Part shown: positions 41,378 through 48,208 of the stretch, piece after piece | How positions within the stretch are numbered: position 1 is the first letter of the stretch | Layout of the letters: the number at the start of each line of letters is the position of its first letter | Assembly (NCBI RefSeq): GCF_031312595.1 | Contig: NZ_CP133592.1 | Coordinates: 868,001-932,000 of the forward strand | Source: Methanolobus sediminis | Lineage (GTDB): Archaea; Halobacteriota; Methanosarcinia; Methanosarcinales; Methanosarcinaceae | DNA: 64,000 bases | Direction: 5' to 3' | Notes under the pieces: model-generated | The model's database searches: none | What the model was told of the DNA's origin: nothing | What the model saw: the letters and a program-made list of their open reading frames with translations, nothing else | Made by a program: the position numbers and the translations under genes

Positions 41378-42378
41378 GCTTTCAGCTCCACACCATTGCT
41401 ACTGATCTTCATGTTCGTTATCTTGGTCCTGTGGCCAACGCTTCTGCTGCGGAAAGCACTGATGCGGATATTGGTGTAAGCAGGTTTGCGGTCCACGATC
41501 TCCGTCTTCCAGATCTCCTTGGCAGCGAACTGGCTCTTATCTCCAAAGGGTCTGAGCACGTGGTTCGGTGCCTTGTTGAACTCGCTCTCCGGCTGGTTCG
41601 TGACGACCACTATTCCGTTGTTCTTGTAGGCCCAGTTCTTCAGGTCCCCGAATATGGCGATAAGCTTCAGCAGAGCATCACCCTTCTGTTTGACACTGAG
41701 CCTTGCATATGATGTCAGGATGGGGAAACCGATGGAATCCACGATGACCACATCGACTGCAGGAAGCTTCTGGCATATGGTATCGATCTCCTCGATAACC
41801 GGGGTGTACTTGTACTCACAGCCTTTCAGGCCAGCAATGTCCGCTTCCGTCAGATTCCTCTCGGTATCGAGGTAGAACACCTTCTTCCCGGAATCTATGG
41901 CTTCCTTTGCAACGGTCAGAGCGAACTTTGACTTTCCACTACCAGTATCCCCGAATACCTCGAGGACGTCATTCCCTACATATCCGTGGATAAGGTCCAG
42001 TATCTGTGCTGGCCTTTCATCTGATGTATCGCTATTTTCATAAGACGGGGGTGCGTTCTTTTCATTGGTGGATCCTTCCTGACAATCCTCTCTGCTTTGG
42101 TCGGCGATAGGTTCGTCTGCGCTGGGTTCACCACCTTGTTCATTTGAGTTTTCCACAAGCATCTTGAGTTCCATGAAAACAGGGTCGTCAGGCACATCGT
42201 ATTCCCGGTGGTCCTCTACCCATTTGAAGATCTCATTCTTCTTGAAGTCCACTCCCCAGAATACGAACTCGTTCTGGTTCTCACTGGCCTTTTTCCAGAC
42301 ATCGGTGCCGTTGATGGTGTTGTATCCCATCATCTCAAGGATAGGTACAAGCTTGTCCTTGTCGAGTTTCACTTCCAT
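41374..42378 (-). CDS. RecA/RadB-like ATPase
   Basis: A 334-aa protein with an unusual N-terminal domain (1-150: DNA-associated small domain, then an acidic Ser/Glu linker) and a C-terminal RecA-fold ATPase. Walker A is VFGDTGSGKSKFAL (about 165-175), Walker B is VDVVIVDSIGFPI, and later comes GIVVVTNQPES; the extreme C-terminus carries strand-exchange-like SVGHRTKITNMKI. It resembles archaeal RadB-like recombinase paralogues. ATG 42378 has GGTGTGA upstream. It probably helps viral recombination or replication. Confidence 0.82.
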   Translation of the reverse strand: MEVKLDKDKLVPILEMMGYNTINGTDVWKKASENQNEFVFWGVDFKKNEIFKWVEDHREYDVPDDPVFMELKMLVENSNEQGGEPSADEPIADQSREDCQEGSTNEKNAPPSYENSDTSDERPAQILDLIHGYVGNDVLEVFGDTGSGKSKFALTVAKEAIDSGKKVFYLDTERNLTEADIAGLKGCEYKYTPVIEEIDTICQKLPAVDVVIVDSIGFPILTSYARLSVKQKGDALLKLIAIFGDLKNWAYKNNGIVVVTNQPESEFNKAPNHVLRPFGDKSQFAAKEIWKTEIVDRKPAYTNIRISAFRSRSVGHRTKITNMKISSNGVELKA

Positions 42379-42380
42379 GC

Positions 42381-42608
42381 TCACACCCCATCTCCGGCCA
42401 ACATCTCGTACACTGTTTGTTGCACCTTGTCCATACATTCGTGTACATCATCGGAAATGATCGCAAAAACATCACAATCCGATTCCAGCTTCCTTTTGAT
42501 TGTAATTTCAGCGTGTGGTTTTACATTACCCTTGGAATCAACATCTGCACCGACTTTCGTTGAAATCTCGATGGGCTCGGCATAGGTTATGGTCTGGGTC
42601 TGCTCCAT
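42381..42608 (-). CDS. Small early protein (75 aa)
   Basis: A 75-aa protein (MEQTQTITYAEPIEISTKVG at the start, then an ITIKRKLESDCDVFAIISDDVHECMDKVQQTV core) placed before the RadB-like gene. ATG 42608 overlaps the stop of the preceding gene by one base. Mixed alpha/beta, no family recognised. Translational coupling is typical for this early operon. Confidence 0.6.
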   Translation of the reverse strand: MEQTQTITYAEPIEISTKVGADVDSKGNVKPHAEITIKRKLESDCDVFAIISDDVHECMDKVQQTVYEMLAGDGV

Positions 42609-42910
42609 CAGTTCGCCCCCTTTCTCAGGTCCTTCACAACGATGGGTATCATCCCGGCCTGGGACCATCCTATCCGAGTGACGTTCTTGCATGATGCCAA
42701 CTCCGCAGTTGCTACCATATTCACGAATCGGGATGCTTTACCGGTTATGACCGCGAATACCTCGTTATTTCCGGAGACTTTGGTCCGTATCCACTGCTGG
42801 ATCCTGGCAACATCCGCATTATCGATGTGTTTGAGGGGGTCGTCCTTCATGCGACCTATGCCGTTTGGCACTCGGTCGAAATCGATGTACACTTCAACTT
42901 CTTCTGTCAT
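42608..42910 (-). CDS. Small early protein (100 aa)
   Basis: A 100-aa protein starting MTEEVEVYIDFDRVPNGIGR at ATG 42910; the upstream three-residue extension is not needed. It contains a charged helix region (ADVARIQQWIRTKVSG) and a hydrophobic strand region (NNEVFAVITGKASRFVNMVATAELA). It has no recognised family, and its role is unknown. Between it and the next upstream gene lies the tRNA-like element at 42970-43014. Confidence 0.6.
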   Translation of the reverse strand: MTEEVEVYIDFDRVPNGIGRMKDDPLKHIDNADVARIQQWIRTKVSGNNEVFAVITGKASRFVNMVATAELASCKNVTRIGWSQAGMIPIVVKDLRKGAN

Positions 42911-42969
42911 TGATCTCACTTCCTTTCAGTTAGTATAGAAGAAGCCTGCAGCTATTGTGCAGGCCGAAG

Positions 42970-43014
42970 CTCCGGTCGGGGCTCGAACCCGAAAATGACC
43001 CAAGTGTCCCGGAG
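42970..43014 (-). other. tRNA-like minihelix (T arm plus acceptor stem)
   Basis: On the - strand CTCCGG (43014-43009) pairs with CCGGAG (42975-42970), enclosing a perfect T arm TCGGG-TTCGAGC-CCCGA and a 16-nt segment with a small GAC/GTC hairpin. The D and anticodon arms are absent. This looks like the 3' half of a tRNA that keeps acceptor pairing. It is not called as a functional tRNA. It may be a relic att site or an RNA processing signal in the early transcript. Confidence 0.5.
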
Positions 43015-43026
43015 TGTGAGGTGACC

Positions 43027-43173
43027 TTATGGTCTGACCTCCTCATTGCATTCCGGGCAGTAGACCGGTCGGTTCTTACACTGCCAGTCCATATCGAAAA
43101 TATGGCCACAATGGTCGCATATACACTCGGCGACGATTCGTGTCCGTACAATTGGCATGTTGTCAATGGTCAT
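43027..43173 (-). CDS. Small zinc-finger protein (48 aa)
   Basis: A 48-aa protein with two cysteine pairs (AECICDHCGHIFDM and VYCPEC) from ATG 43173 (ATGA overlap with the upstream gene) to TAA 43027. The codon pattern and coupling support a real gene. It could be a nucleic-acid-binding regulator; no named family. Confidence 0.7.
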   Translation of the reverse strand: MTIDNMPIVRTRIVAECICDHCGHIFDMDWQCKNRPVYCPECNEEVRP

Positions 43174-43508
43174 GCAGTGGCCTCCGAAGCTCTGGAATCG
43201 ATCATCTTCTGGAGGTCCTCTGAATAGTACTCGGCCATCTTCTCAGAGGATATCGATTTGGTAAACTGGTGACCACATTCACATCTCCACCAGGATCTTG
43301 CACCCAGGGCTTTCGTAACACCTGCCTGGATGCATTTTGCAGTTTGATGATTGCATATAGGGCAGTTTGTTATCTGGCCAATAGTCAGTTTGCAGAAGTC
43401 CATAGCATGATTGAATCTGCGTTCCAGGTGACCTTCGCTCAGCCAGAACCTGTCCTTTGTGGATCCTATCGGTCGGCCTGCGTGGCCTCCGCTCCTAGAC
43501 CGACCCAT
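43170..43508 (-). CDS. Small zinc-ribbon early protein (112 aa)
   Basis: A 112-aa protein with the ligand pairs NCPIC and RCEC (SWWRCECGHQFTKSI) around residues 50-80, and a basic, Gly-rich N-terminus (MGRSRSGGHAGRPIGSTKDR). ATG 43508 is preferred over the longer frame starting at 43523. DNA or RNA binding is likely. It overlaps both neighbours slightly. Confidence 0.65.
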   Translation of the reverse strand: MGRSRSGGHAGRPIGSTKDRFWLSEGHLERRFNHAMDFCKLTIGQITNCPICNHQTAKCIQAGVTKALGARSWWRCECGHQFTKSISSEKMAEYYSEDLQKMIDSRASEATA

Positions 43509-43644
43509 GCACAAGCCCCGCAAGGAATTTAACGCTCAACGCCAATTCTCCCATGGCACCCGGGATCAGCGCCAACTCATCCCATTGTTTAGGTGCCTTG
43601 TTATAGACGGCCAATGCCTTCTCGCGTGCAAAGTCAGATGGCAT
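43495..43644 (-). CDS. Small early protein (49 aa)
   Basis: A 49-aa frame starting MPSDFAREKALAVYNKAPKQ, ATG 43644 to TAG 43495, overlapping the start of the zinc-ribbon gene by 14 bases. Probably alpha-helical. Support comes from position in a dense early operon; function unknown. Confidence 0.45.
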   Translation of the reverse strand: MPSDFAREKALAVYNKAPKQWDELALIPGAMGELALSVKFLAGLVHGSV

Positions 43645-43708
43645 TGGTCAACACTCCATTCCAGCTATTGATGTGGCTGCAATTACTATTATATTCCATT
43701 TTTTCCAT

Positions 43709-43867
43709 TCACATTCCTCTTTCTTCTTTGATTGCTTGGATTCCCCTGCGCATTGCACCTCTTCCAGCATCACTGACGTTTGTGAAAATGCCACTTTTCA
43801 CAAGATCACAGAGATCTTCTTTGTCAGCACGTGCCAGGCGGAAACTCGTGGGATAATTTTCACTCAT
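43709..43867 (-). CDS. Small RHH-like protein, first gene of the early operon
   Basis: A 52-aa protein starting MSENYPTSFRLARADKEDL, continuing LVKSGIFTNVSDAGRGAMRRGIQ, which fits a short ribbon-helix-helix DNA-binding protein. ATG 43867 lies about 50 bases downstream of a - strand TATA-like CATATAAATATAA (43918-43930). Divergent from the RHH gene at 43998; the two could form an early control pair. Confidence 0.65.
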   Translation of the reverse strand: MSENYPTSFRLARADKEDLCDLVKSGIFTNVSDAGRGAMRRGIQAIKEERGM

Positions 43868-43882
43868 ATTTCAGCTCCGTAC

Positions 43883-44006
43883 TTTAGTACTACTATTGCA
43901 CCACTAAATAAGAATTACATTATATTTATATGTTCTTGTTTTGTCCTACTATTGCCCTGTGAAAAGGTATATATGCAGTTACTACTAAGTAACTACCATG
44001 GTAGTT
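43883..44006. promoter_or_regulatory. Divergent early promoter and operator region
   Basis: Contains a perfect 16-bp palindrome AACTACCATGGTAGTT (43991-44006) spanning the start codon of the + strand RHH gene, a 7-bp inverted repeat AGTTACT/AGTAACT (43977-43994), a + strand TATA box GGTATATATGC (about 43966-43976), a - strand TATA-like element (43918-43930), and two copies of CTACTATTGC (near 43888 and 43947). Likely operator for the RHH protein, allowing it to control itself and the early operon. Confidence 0.6.
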
Positions 44007-44348
44007 AAGAGGAACAAAGAAAAGGTATCAATAGCCATGAGTTCCTATCTTGTGAATAGGGCAAAAGCGATGGTCGATGCTGAAGAATTCGGATCGGTGT
44101 CCGATGTTATCTCGACCGCGATGTCTCAGTTCATTTTAATGTACGATCAAGCAAAGCGCGATGGTGACACGCAATTCTTATCGACGCGTGAATATGCTGA
44201 AGATACTGGGGACATGGTCGAAGGTGTAATCAAAGAATATCTGAAGAGTCCTGAAGGCAAAGCTCTCATCAAATCGATTATCGGAGAGTCACTCTCATCA
44301 TCAACAAAAAACAACAAAACCGTGATATTTACAGAAAGTGGGCGGTAA
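43998..44348 (+). CDS. RHH-type transcriptional regulator
   Basis: A 116-aa protein with an N-terminal ribbon-helix-helix domain (VVKRNKEKVSIAMSSYLVNRAKAMV then FGSVSDVISTAMSQFI), a linker, and a C-terminal helical region (MVEGVIKEYLKSPEGKALIKSII). The gene is divergent from the early operon and its start codon sits inside a 16-bp palindrome, so autoregulation is likely. It is a candidate for the lysogeny repressor. Confidence 0.8.
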   Translation: MVVKRNKEKVSIAMSSYLVNRAKAMVDAEEFGSVSDVISTAMSQFILMYDQAKRDGDTQFLSTREYAEDTGDMVEGVIKEYLKSPEGKALIKSIIGESLSSSTKNNKTVIFTESGR

Positions 44349-44406
44349 TGTTTTTACCAGGATTCAAGTAATAAGACGAAAGTAAATAAATGTGGGTGGA
44401 TGAAAA

Positions 44407-44736
44407 ATGTACATCAAAACAACATGCACAAAATGTGGAAATGCCGATTTCCATGATATCCACTGGTGGATAATCGGTGAAATCAAAAAAGACCAGACCA
44501 CTGCAAGAGTAGATGAGATGGAAGTCTGTGACAGTGTGTCCGAAGAAGAACTCGCCAGTCAAATTGTTTGTGAACTTAGGGGATTCATGTACAACGGAAT
44601 AACTGTAGACGAGTTCTGTAGAATACTCAAAAAGTACTATGGTGTTGCATCAAAGTACTGCTGTGATCTGATTCAGAGAATGAAAAAGGAATTGGACATG
44701 TACTGTCCAGACAGGCAGCATTTGTATTATGTGTGA
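44407..44736 (+). CDS. Unknown protein with N-terminal zinc motif (intact paralogue)
   Basis: A 109-aa protein. It starts MYIKTTCTKCGNADFHDIHWW with a CxxC, and the C-terminal part (CRILKKYYGVASKYCCDLIQRMKKELDMYCPDRQHLYYV) is Cys/Tyr-rich. A decayed paralogue with the same ending (YCCDLVQQLKIELDMYCPDR) lies at 46262-46567, on the other side of the protease gene. Function unknown; viral or mobile-element regulator by position. Confidence 0.65.
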   Translation: MYIKTTCTKCGNADFHDIHWWIIGEIKKDQTTARVDEMEVCDSVSEEELASQIVCELRGFMYNGITVDEFCRILKKYYGVASKYCCDLIQRMKKELDMYCPDRQHLYYV

Positions 44737-44907
44737 AGTCAAAATATTTCATATAGGATGATAATCATTTTAATGTTAATAAATTGTGATATTGCCTGTG
44801 GAACTTGGTGATTATGAATGAGTTTTGATTAAAATTAAAACTTGTTTGCTGCTTATCGTACTTCAGAAGAAACAGATACGCATGGATACTAAATAACGGT
44901 GATTGTG

Positions 44908-46032
44908 ATGACTTATTCTGAAAGGATGGAACTATATACAAAAATAGAAGAGAAACGAGGATGCCCATTAATTGTCTATGCAACGAGTTCGCGTCAAGGT
45001 GCACCGGGTAACATGGCGTCAGATGTAATACCGGAATTTACTAAACAACTTCTAACCATACCAAAAGAAGAAACTAATATCGATATTTTGATAGTAAGTA
45101 ATGGCGGTGATCCCACCGTTTCTTGGCGAATAATTAGCTTATTGCGAGAGAGATTTTCTAGAATTGGTGTATTACTTCCATTCACTGCATATAGTGCAGC
45201 TACTCTTCTTGCACTTGGTGCCAATGAAATTATAATGCATCCATTTTCAAATCTTGGTCCTGTTGACCCCCAGCTGACATACAAAAGAAAAAACAATATT
45301 GGAAAAGATGCAAAAGAAGAAACAATTCAATTTGGATCAGAAGACCTTAGGCACTTTATCGATTTTGTAAGAAACGACGTAGGAATCACTGATCAGGAGC
45401 AAATGGAAAAAACATTTGAACTTGTTTGTCAGGACATTGGTGCATTACCGATAGGTATTGCAAAAAGAAGCACACATCTTGCATTGTCAATGGGTGAAAA
45501 ACTGCTGAGTTTACATATGGAAGACAAAAGCAAAGCAACAGCAATATCAGAGGCACTAAACAAATCATTTTATCATCATGGTTATCCTCTGGGCAGATCA
45601 GAAGCAAAATCAATCGGATTAAACATAATCGAGCCAGATGATGAACTGGAGGGTCTTATTTGGAGCGTATGGGAAGACATGGAAATAGAAATGGAATGCA
45701 ATAAACCGTTCAATCCGTTAGAATTGGTTCTCAATGACCCGGAGACTTGTAATCTACTAACTCCTGTCAGACAAGTACAAATGCCTGCGAATCTCCCTCC
45801 TAAATTGATGCAACAGGCTTTTAACCAAATATTGCAACAAATCAATGTAGTATCTATCGAACCAATAGATTATCTGTTGTTCAGTGCTACTTTAGAGAGT
45901 ACAAGGGCAGCAAGCCGATTTGTTACAAACGGTAAAATAAATGCTATAAGATTGCCAGATATGAATATTAGCGTAAATAATATCAAGACATCATATGGAT
46001 GGGTTCCATTTACCCAGGAACATGGAGAATGA
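44908..46032 (+). CDS. Serine dehydrogenase proteinase-like protein (SDH/ClpP-crotonase fold)
   Basis: A 374-aa protein of the SDH_sah family, related to SppA/ClpP peptidases. Recognisable are IDILIVSNGGDPTVSWRIISLLRERF (oxyanion-type Gly-Gly) and PFTAYSAATLLALGANEIIMHPFSNLGPVDPQ, with a candidate nucleophile Ser in YSAAT. The C-terminal 150 residues are a separate region. The closest named groups are bacterial and archaeal membrane-free proteases often found near defence islands. ATG 44908 has GGTGATTG upstream. Coupled to a 58-aa gene. Confidence 0.8.
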   Translation: MTYSERMELYTKIEEKRGCPLIVYATSSRQGAPGNMASDVIPEFTKQLLTIPKEETNIDILIVSNGGDPTVSWRIISLLRERFSRIGVLLPFTAYSAATLLALGANEIIMHPFSNLGPVDPQLTYKRKNNIGKDAKEETIQFGSEDLRHFIDFVRNDVGITDQEQMEKTFELVCQDIGALPIGIAKRSTHLALSMGEKLLSLHMEDKSKATAISEALNKSFYHHGYPLGRSEAKSIGLNIIEPDDELEGLIWSVWEDMEIEMECNKPFNPLELVLNDPETCNLLTPVRQVQMPANLPPKLMQQAFNQILQQINVVSIEPIDYLLFSATLESTRAASRFVTNGKINAIRLPDMNISVNNIKTSYGWVPFTQEHGE

Positions 46033-46037
46033 TTTGT

Positions 46038-46214
46038 ATGGAAAATAGTATGTTTGAGAGCACTAATGACGAAACATGTTTTACACACAATGGACCATTC
46101 AAGGTTATAATTACTGGTGAATCCATAGAAGGACAAGTTTTGCCTGATACATATGAATTGAACGAGTCATTTATAGTAGGAGACATCCGGGTGTTTGGCG
46201 AAAAATGGATATGA
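46038..46214 (+). CDS. Small acidic protein downstream of the SDH protease
   Basis: A 58-aa protein (MENSMFESTNDETCFTHNGP at the start, DTYELNESFIVGDIRVFGEKWI at the end), five bases after the protease stop. Likely an operon partner; no domain recognised. It is acidic and beta-rich and could be an inhibitor or a specificity factor of the protease, which is inference. Confidence 0.55.
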   Translation: MENSMFESTNDETCFTHNGPFKVIITGESIEGQVLPDTYELNESFIVGDIRVFGEKWI

Positions 46215-46261
46215 TTTTACTTATTAATCATAATTTTCCATTGAAACAGGGGATTTCTGCA

Positions 46262-46567
46262 ATGTACAGAAATACGACCTGTCCTACGTGTGGGGAACAT
46301 TCCTCAAGGACAAAGTAACGTCCGAGATCACTCAGCTGAAGTCACTGACACCTTCAGCACAGAAAAACTAACCATATCTGTACTTCGTAAGTTGGCAGAA
46401 CATGTCTTAACGGAATATCCACCAATAAGCTCTGCAAGGTCCTCAAGGAGAAGTTTGGTGTTTTGGAACAGTATTGTTGTGACCTGGTGCAGCAGTTGAA
46501 AATTGAGCTTGATATGTACTGTCCGGACAGGCAGCATTTGTATTATGTGGAAGCAAGGTCACAGTAA
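46262..46567 (+). pseudogene. Decayed paralogue of the gene at 44407
   Basis: The sequence opens with MYRNTTCPTCGEH, matching MYIKTTCTKCGNAD, then suffers an early stop and at least two frame changes. It recovers NKLCKVLKEKFGVLEQYCCD then LVQQLKIELDMYCPDRQHLY, matching the intact protein end, and stops at 46567. With the intact gene it brackets the protease cargo. The following 46568-46851 is AT-rich and shows no gene. Confidence 0.8.
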
Positions 46568-46851
46568 GTAGTATGATTCTAACTCAACTCTTCGTAAAAC
46601 ATGAGGGATAATAGCTAAGATTCAAAAATACAACTTTTTAAATTTAATGTCATCATTTGATTAATGAAAATATTGGCGCTGTAAACACTTGTTGAAATCA
46701 CAATCAAACCCAATTATTCTGGAAATAATCACGATTCAGGCCAATGTATAGAGTTTTTATAAACAAATACAATTACTTGAATTTAGAGGATTTATGCGTA
46801 GGATTCTTGAAAGTATGCTTTCTACAAAGCCGGCTTTTGATTAAACCGTAC

Positions 46852-47976
46852 TCATGATTTTACAGCTGTGATTTTCATGTAAGCATCGCAAATCCCGGCA
46901 ACGATTGCGTTTACATCATGCATCGTGTTATACCTGCCATATGAAATACGTATTGCAGATTTGGCCTGTTGCTCTGATAAACCTAATGCCCTTAACACGT
47001 GTGATGCTTCATTTTTTCCCGATGCACAAGCAGAACTTGTAGACACGCATATTCCTTTTAAATCCAAGAGATGCATAAGTGATTCGCCTGTGATTCCTTC
47101 AAAGAGTATATTGACGATTCCGGGCAAACACTTATTCCTATCACCATTTATTGTAATATTTGGTATTTTAGTAGAAATTCCATCTACAGTTGCCCTAACA
47201 AGTGCAGTTAGTTTGTCAGTAGTTGCATACATATCGACAATGCTCTCTTCAAGTGCATATCCTGCTGCAACTATCCCTGCAACATTTTCCGTTCCTGCAC
47301 GAGCACCTCTTTCTTGCTCTCCGCCAAAGATAAGAGAAGGTAATGATAAATTCTTTTGTTTATAGAGAATCCCTGTTCCTTTTGCTCCATTGAATTTATG
47401 AGCGGAGGCTGATAACAAATCGACTCCAAGTTCTTTAACGTTTACTGGTATATGCCCAACCGCCTGAACAGCATCGGTGTGGAATATAATATTGCGTTCA
47501 CGAAGATAAGGACCAAGTTCAATTATCGGCTGAATTGTCCCAATTTCATTATTGGCTAACATGATAGAAACAAGTTTTGTATCAGGTCGGATAGCTTTCT
47601 TAACACTAGTTGCTGAAATAAGTCCTGTTTTATCGACAGGCAGATAAGTTACATCTATGCCCTTGCGTTCAAGTGCATAGCACGAGTTTAGTAAAGAATG
47701 ATGTTCGATAGAGGATGTTATTACATGACCACTGACCACAGAAGATAACACCCAACTGTTGCTCTCAGAGCCTCCTGAAGTAAAAACAATCTCATCTGGT
47801 TCTGCTCCTATGGCTGTCGCAACTTGTTGCCGTGCTTGTTCAATAGCACGTTTTGCTTTTATTCCGAATGAATATTGGCTTGAAGCATTGCCATAGTGTT
47901 CCTGTAAAAAGGGAAGCATTCTTTCTAAAGCGCTATCTGACACTTTTGTTGTAGCTGCATTGTCAGCATAAATCAC
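46852..47976 (-). CDS. Cysteine desulfurase (IscS/NifS/DndA-like), last gene of the defence operon
   Basis: A 374-aa PLP enzyme releasing sulfur from cysteine. GTG 47976 is chosen (AGGAGG six bases upstream), giving the family start MIYADNAATTKVSDSALE. PLP lysine is in LLSASAHKFNGAKGTG, substrate-side His in SSIEHHSLL, and the active Cys lies in STSSACASGKNEASH. The operon has a PAPS-reductase-like BrxP, so sulfur may be handed to a DNA-modifying enzyme, as DndA/IscS does for DndC. Housekeeping Fe-S supply is the alternative. Confidence 0.92.
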   Translation of the reverse strand: MIYADNAATTKVSDSALERMLPFLQEHYGNASSQYSFGIKAKRAIEQARQQVATAIGAEPDEIVFTSGGSESNSWVLSSVVSGHVITSSIEHHSLLNSCYALERKGIDVTYLPVDKTGLISATSVKKAIRPDTKLVSIMLANNEIGTIQPIIELGPYLRERNIIFHTDAVQAVGHIPVNVKELGVDLLSASAHKFNGAKGTGILYKQKNLSLPSLIFGGEQERGARAGTENVAGIVAAGYALEESIVDMYATTDKLTALVRATVDGISTKIPNITINGDRNKCLPGIVNILFEGITGESLMHLLDLKGICVSTSSACASGKNEASHVLRALGLSEQQAKSAIRISYGRYNTMHDVNAIVAGICDAYMKITAVKS

Positions 47977-47986
47977 ACCATACCTC

Positions 47987-48208
47987 CTAAAAAAAAATAC
48001 AACCTTGCATTTTGAACTCTTCAACTTTTTCAAGTAGAAACTCTGTATCAACTTCTAAATACTCCGCAAGACAGTAAAGGCAATAAAAACAACTTGTGTT
48101 TTTATCAAGTATTTTTTTTGTCAGACCAATTTCGTCCTTACTGAGTTTTTCTTTTCCACATACATAGCAACTTCGACATTCTATTGAATGATCATTTTTG
48201 CGTATCAT
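47987..48208 (-). CDS. Small cysteine-rich protein (73 aa)
   Basis: A 73-aa protein from ATG 48208 (inside the end of the BrxL gene) to TAA 47987. It has two CxxC pairs, CRSCYVCGK and FYCLYCLAEYL, plus further Cys, then an acidic helix (EVDTEFLLEKVEEFKM). A zinc or Fe-S binding role is likely. Its place directly ahead of the cysteine desulfurase suggests sulfur relay or a zinc-finger regulator. I do not recognise the family. The longer frame starting at 48271 lacks support. Confidence 0.7.
   Translation of the reverse strand: MIRKNDHSIECRSCYVCGKEKLSKDEIGLTKKILDKNTSCFYCLYCLAEYLEVDTEFLLEKVEEFKMQGCIFF

Noticed and set aside
42608-42910. Possible CRISPR-associated (Csx3-like) small protein
   Set aside because: Only length and general alpha/beta pattern agree; no signature residues were recognised and there is no CRISPR array or cas gene in the window.
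43634-43708. 24-aa frame between two early genes
   Set aside because: ATG 43708 follows the upstream stop closely, but the frame is too short, has no domain and no clear ribosome binding site.
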